Shown here piece after piece: positions 63,144 through 64,000 of a stretch of 64,000 nt of DNA. Position numbers and translations under genes: made by a program. Each line of letters opens with the position of its first letter. Positions within the stretch are counted from its first letter, which is position 1. This stretch comes from Planctomycetia bacterium (GTDB lineage: Bacteria > Planctomycetota > Planctomycetia > Pirellulales > PNKZ01). The notes below the pieces were generated by a model. The model was given only the letters and a program-made list of their open reading frames with translations. It made no database searches and was not told the DNA's origin. Where the stretch lies: assembly GCA_021413845.1 (NCBI GenBank), contig JAIOPP010000006.1, positions 124,001 to 188,000 on the forward strand. Reading direction: 5' to 3'.

Positions 63144-64000
63144 CTAGGGTCCTTTGAACACAACCCCGTCTTTCATGACGAACACGACGGACTTCATCAG
63201 ACCGATCTCAGCCAGTGGGTTTCCCTTCACAGCGACGAGATCGGCAAGTTTCTTTTCTTCGATCGAGCCGAGCCGGTCGTCGATCTTGAGCAGCCGCGCC
63301 GCGACGATCGTCGCCGCTTGAATGGCCTTCATCGGCGGCATGCCGCCGGCGACCATGAGCTCGAATTCATGAGCATTTTCCCCGTGCGGCGACACGCCGG
63401 AATCGGTGCCGAAGGCGATCTTCACTCCCGCGGCATAGCCCTTCGCGAACGTGGCGGCCATCTGCGGACCGATCGCGGCGGCTTTCGGGCGCACGATCTC
63501 CGGAAAGTAGCCTGCCTCTTCGGCCTTCTTCGCCACCCATTCGCCGGCCATGTTCGTCGGCACCCAATACGTGCCGCGATCTTTCATCAAGGTCATAATC
63601 TCGTCGGTCATGAACGTTCCATGTTCGATCGAGTCGACGCCGGCGAGCACCGCGCGTTTCATTCCTTCGCTGCCGTGGGCATGCACGGCGACGGTCATGC
63701 CGTAGTCGTGCGCCGTCGCAACGACGGCTCGCAGTTCTTCGTCCGTGAATTGCGGATTCAGCCCGTTCGCGGCCAAGCTGAGCACGCCCCCCGTCGCAGT
63801 CAGCTTGATCAGATCGGAGCCGTCTTTGTAGCGCTGACGAACGGCCTTGCGAGCATCGTCGGCCCCGTTCACGACCCCTTCGAGCGGACCGGGATCGCGG
63901 CGATACTCGCCGCGCACGGCATTGCTCGGGTCGGCATGTCCTCCGGTCGTGGCGAGGGACTTCCCCGCCGTGAAGATCCTCGGGCCGGGAATCCATTTCT
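63144..64000 (-). CDS. Amidohydrolase family protein, N-terminal part outside window
   Basis: The frame is open to the right edge, so the start is not in the window. The visible 285 residues include the metal-site motifs of the amidohydrolase/imidazolonepropionase-like group: TAVHAHG-type [25 protein letters not shown] and [17 protein letters not shown], with the last Asp of the binuclear centre. The C-terminus ([13 protein letters not shown]) is the family's usual end. Related planctomycete enzymes are exported Xaa-Pro dipeptidase-like hydrolases. Substrate unknown. Confidence 0.85.
   Translation of the reverse strand, partial: KWIPGPRIFTAGKSLATTGGHADPSNAVRGEYRRDPGPLEGVVNGADDARKAVRQRYKDGSDLIKLTATGGVLSLAANGLNPQFTDEELRAVVATAHDYGMTVAVHAHGSEGMKRAVLAGVDSIEHGTFMTDEIMTLMKDRGTYWVPTNMAGEWVAKKAEEAGYFPEIVRPKAAAIGPQMAATFAKGYAAGVKIAFGTDSGVSPHGENAHEFELMVAGGMPPMKAIQAATIVAARLLKIDDRLGSIEEKKLADLVAVKGNPLAEIGLMKSVVFVMKDGVVFKGP

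Overview
The window looks like a chromosomal segment of a Planctomycetota bacterium, probably Pirellulales-like. Three exported multi-domain cytochromes of the planctomycete PSCyt/PSD1 type (DUF1549/DUF1553) each sit in the same operon as a Tat-exported DUF1501 protein. There is also a cytochrome c-WD40 fusion, an ECF sigma factor next to a FecR/LamG membrane protein, several exported beta-propellers and a 2136-residue exported protein. Coding is GC-rich, and many start codons lack a strong Shine-Dalgarno sequence. No phage, integrase, transposase or CRISPR array was seen. Both ends of the window cut through genes.

Layout. 1-4.1 kb: end of a di-haem protein, an SDR oxidoreductase and a GAF/SpoIIE-like protein with a decayed catalytic site. 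4.2-9.2 kb: tRNA-Leu(GAG), an exported cupin-like protein, a double-HMA metal-binding protein, typA/bipA and a membrane fatty-acid desaturase. 9.5-13.8 kb: first DUF1549/DUF1553-DUF1501 pair, its cytochrome broken by an internal deletion. 13.8-19.6 kb: S9 peptidase, DUF1254/DUF1214 lipoprotein, lone HEAGH metalloprotein and Fic protein. 20.2-29.2 kb: DEAD-box helicase, small orphan protein, second DUF1549/DUF1553-DUF1501 pair and an exported alpha/beta hydrolase. 29.2-33.9 kb: Na+/H+ antiporter, zwf, an internally deleted gnd and an NHL-type propeller. 34.2-36.1 kb: Ada-AlkA and Ogt alkylation repair. 36.4-42.3 kb: PQQ-type sugar dehydrogenase, nucleoside hydrolase, SGNH-like protein and a Gfo/Idh/MocA oxidoreductase. 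42.3-53.6 kb: an eight-gene minus-strand run headed by the ECF sigma factor and ending in cytochromes and a Gfo/Idh/MocA enzyme. 53.8-64 kb: tandem esterase-SMP-30 fusion, the giant exported protein and a partial amidohydrolase.

How the genes work together. The recurring theme is export of haem proteins, DUF1501 proteins and carbohydrate- or ester-active enzymes, as expected for a bacterium degrading complex organic matter at its surface. The best candidate for an under-described system is the sigma/FecR-LamG/DUF1501/PPC/PSCyt/cytochrome-WD40 run (43674-53602), where gene overlaps suggest one transcription unit with its own regulator. The second notable pattern is decay: three otherwise well-conserved genes (the first PSCyt/PSD1 gene, gnd and alkA) each lack an internal block, and the S9 peptidase signal peptide is out of frame with its likely start. 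These may be real deletions or assembly errors. Read mapping would decide.
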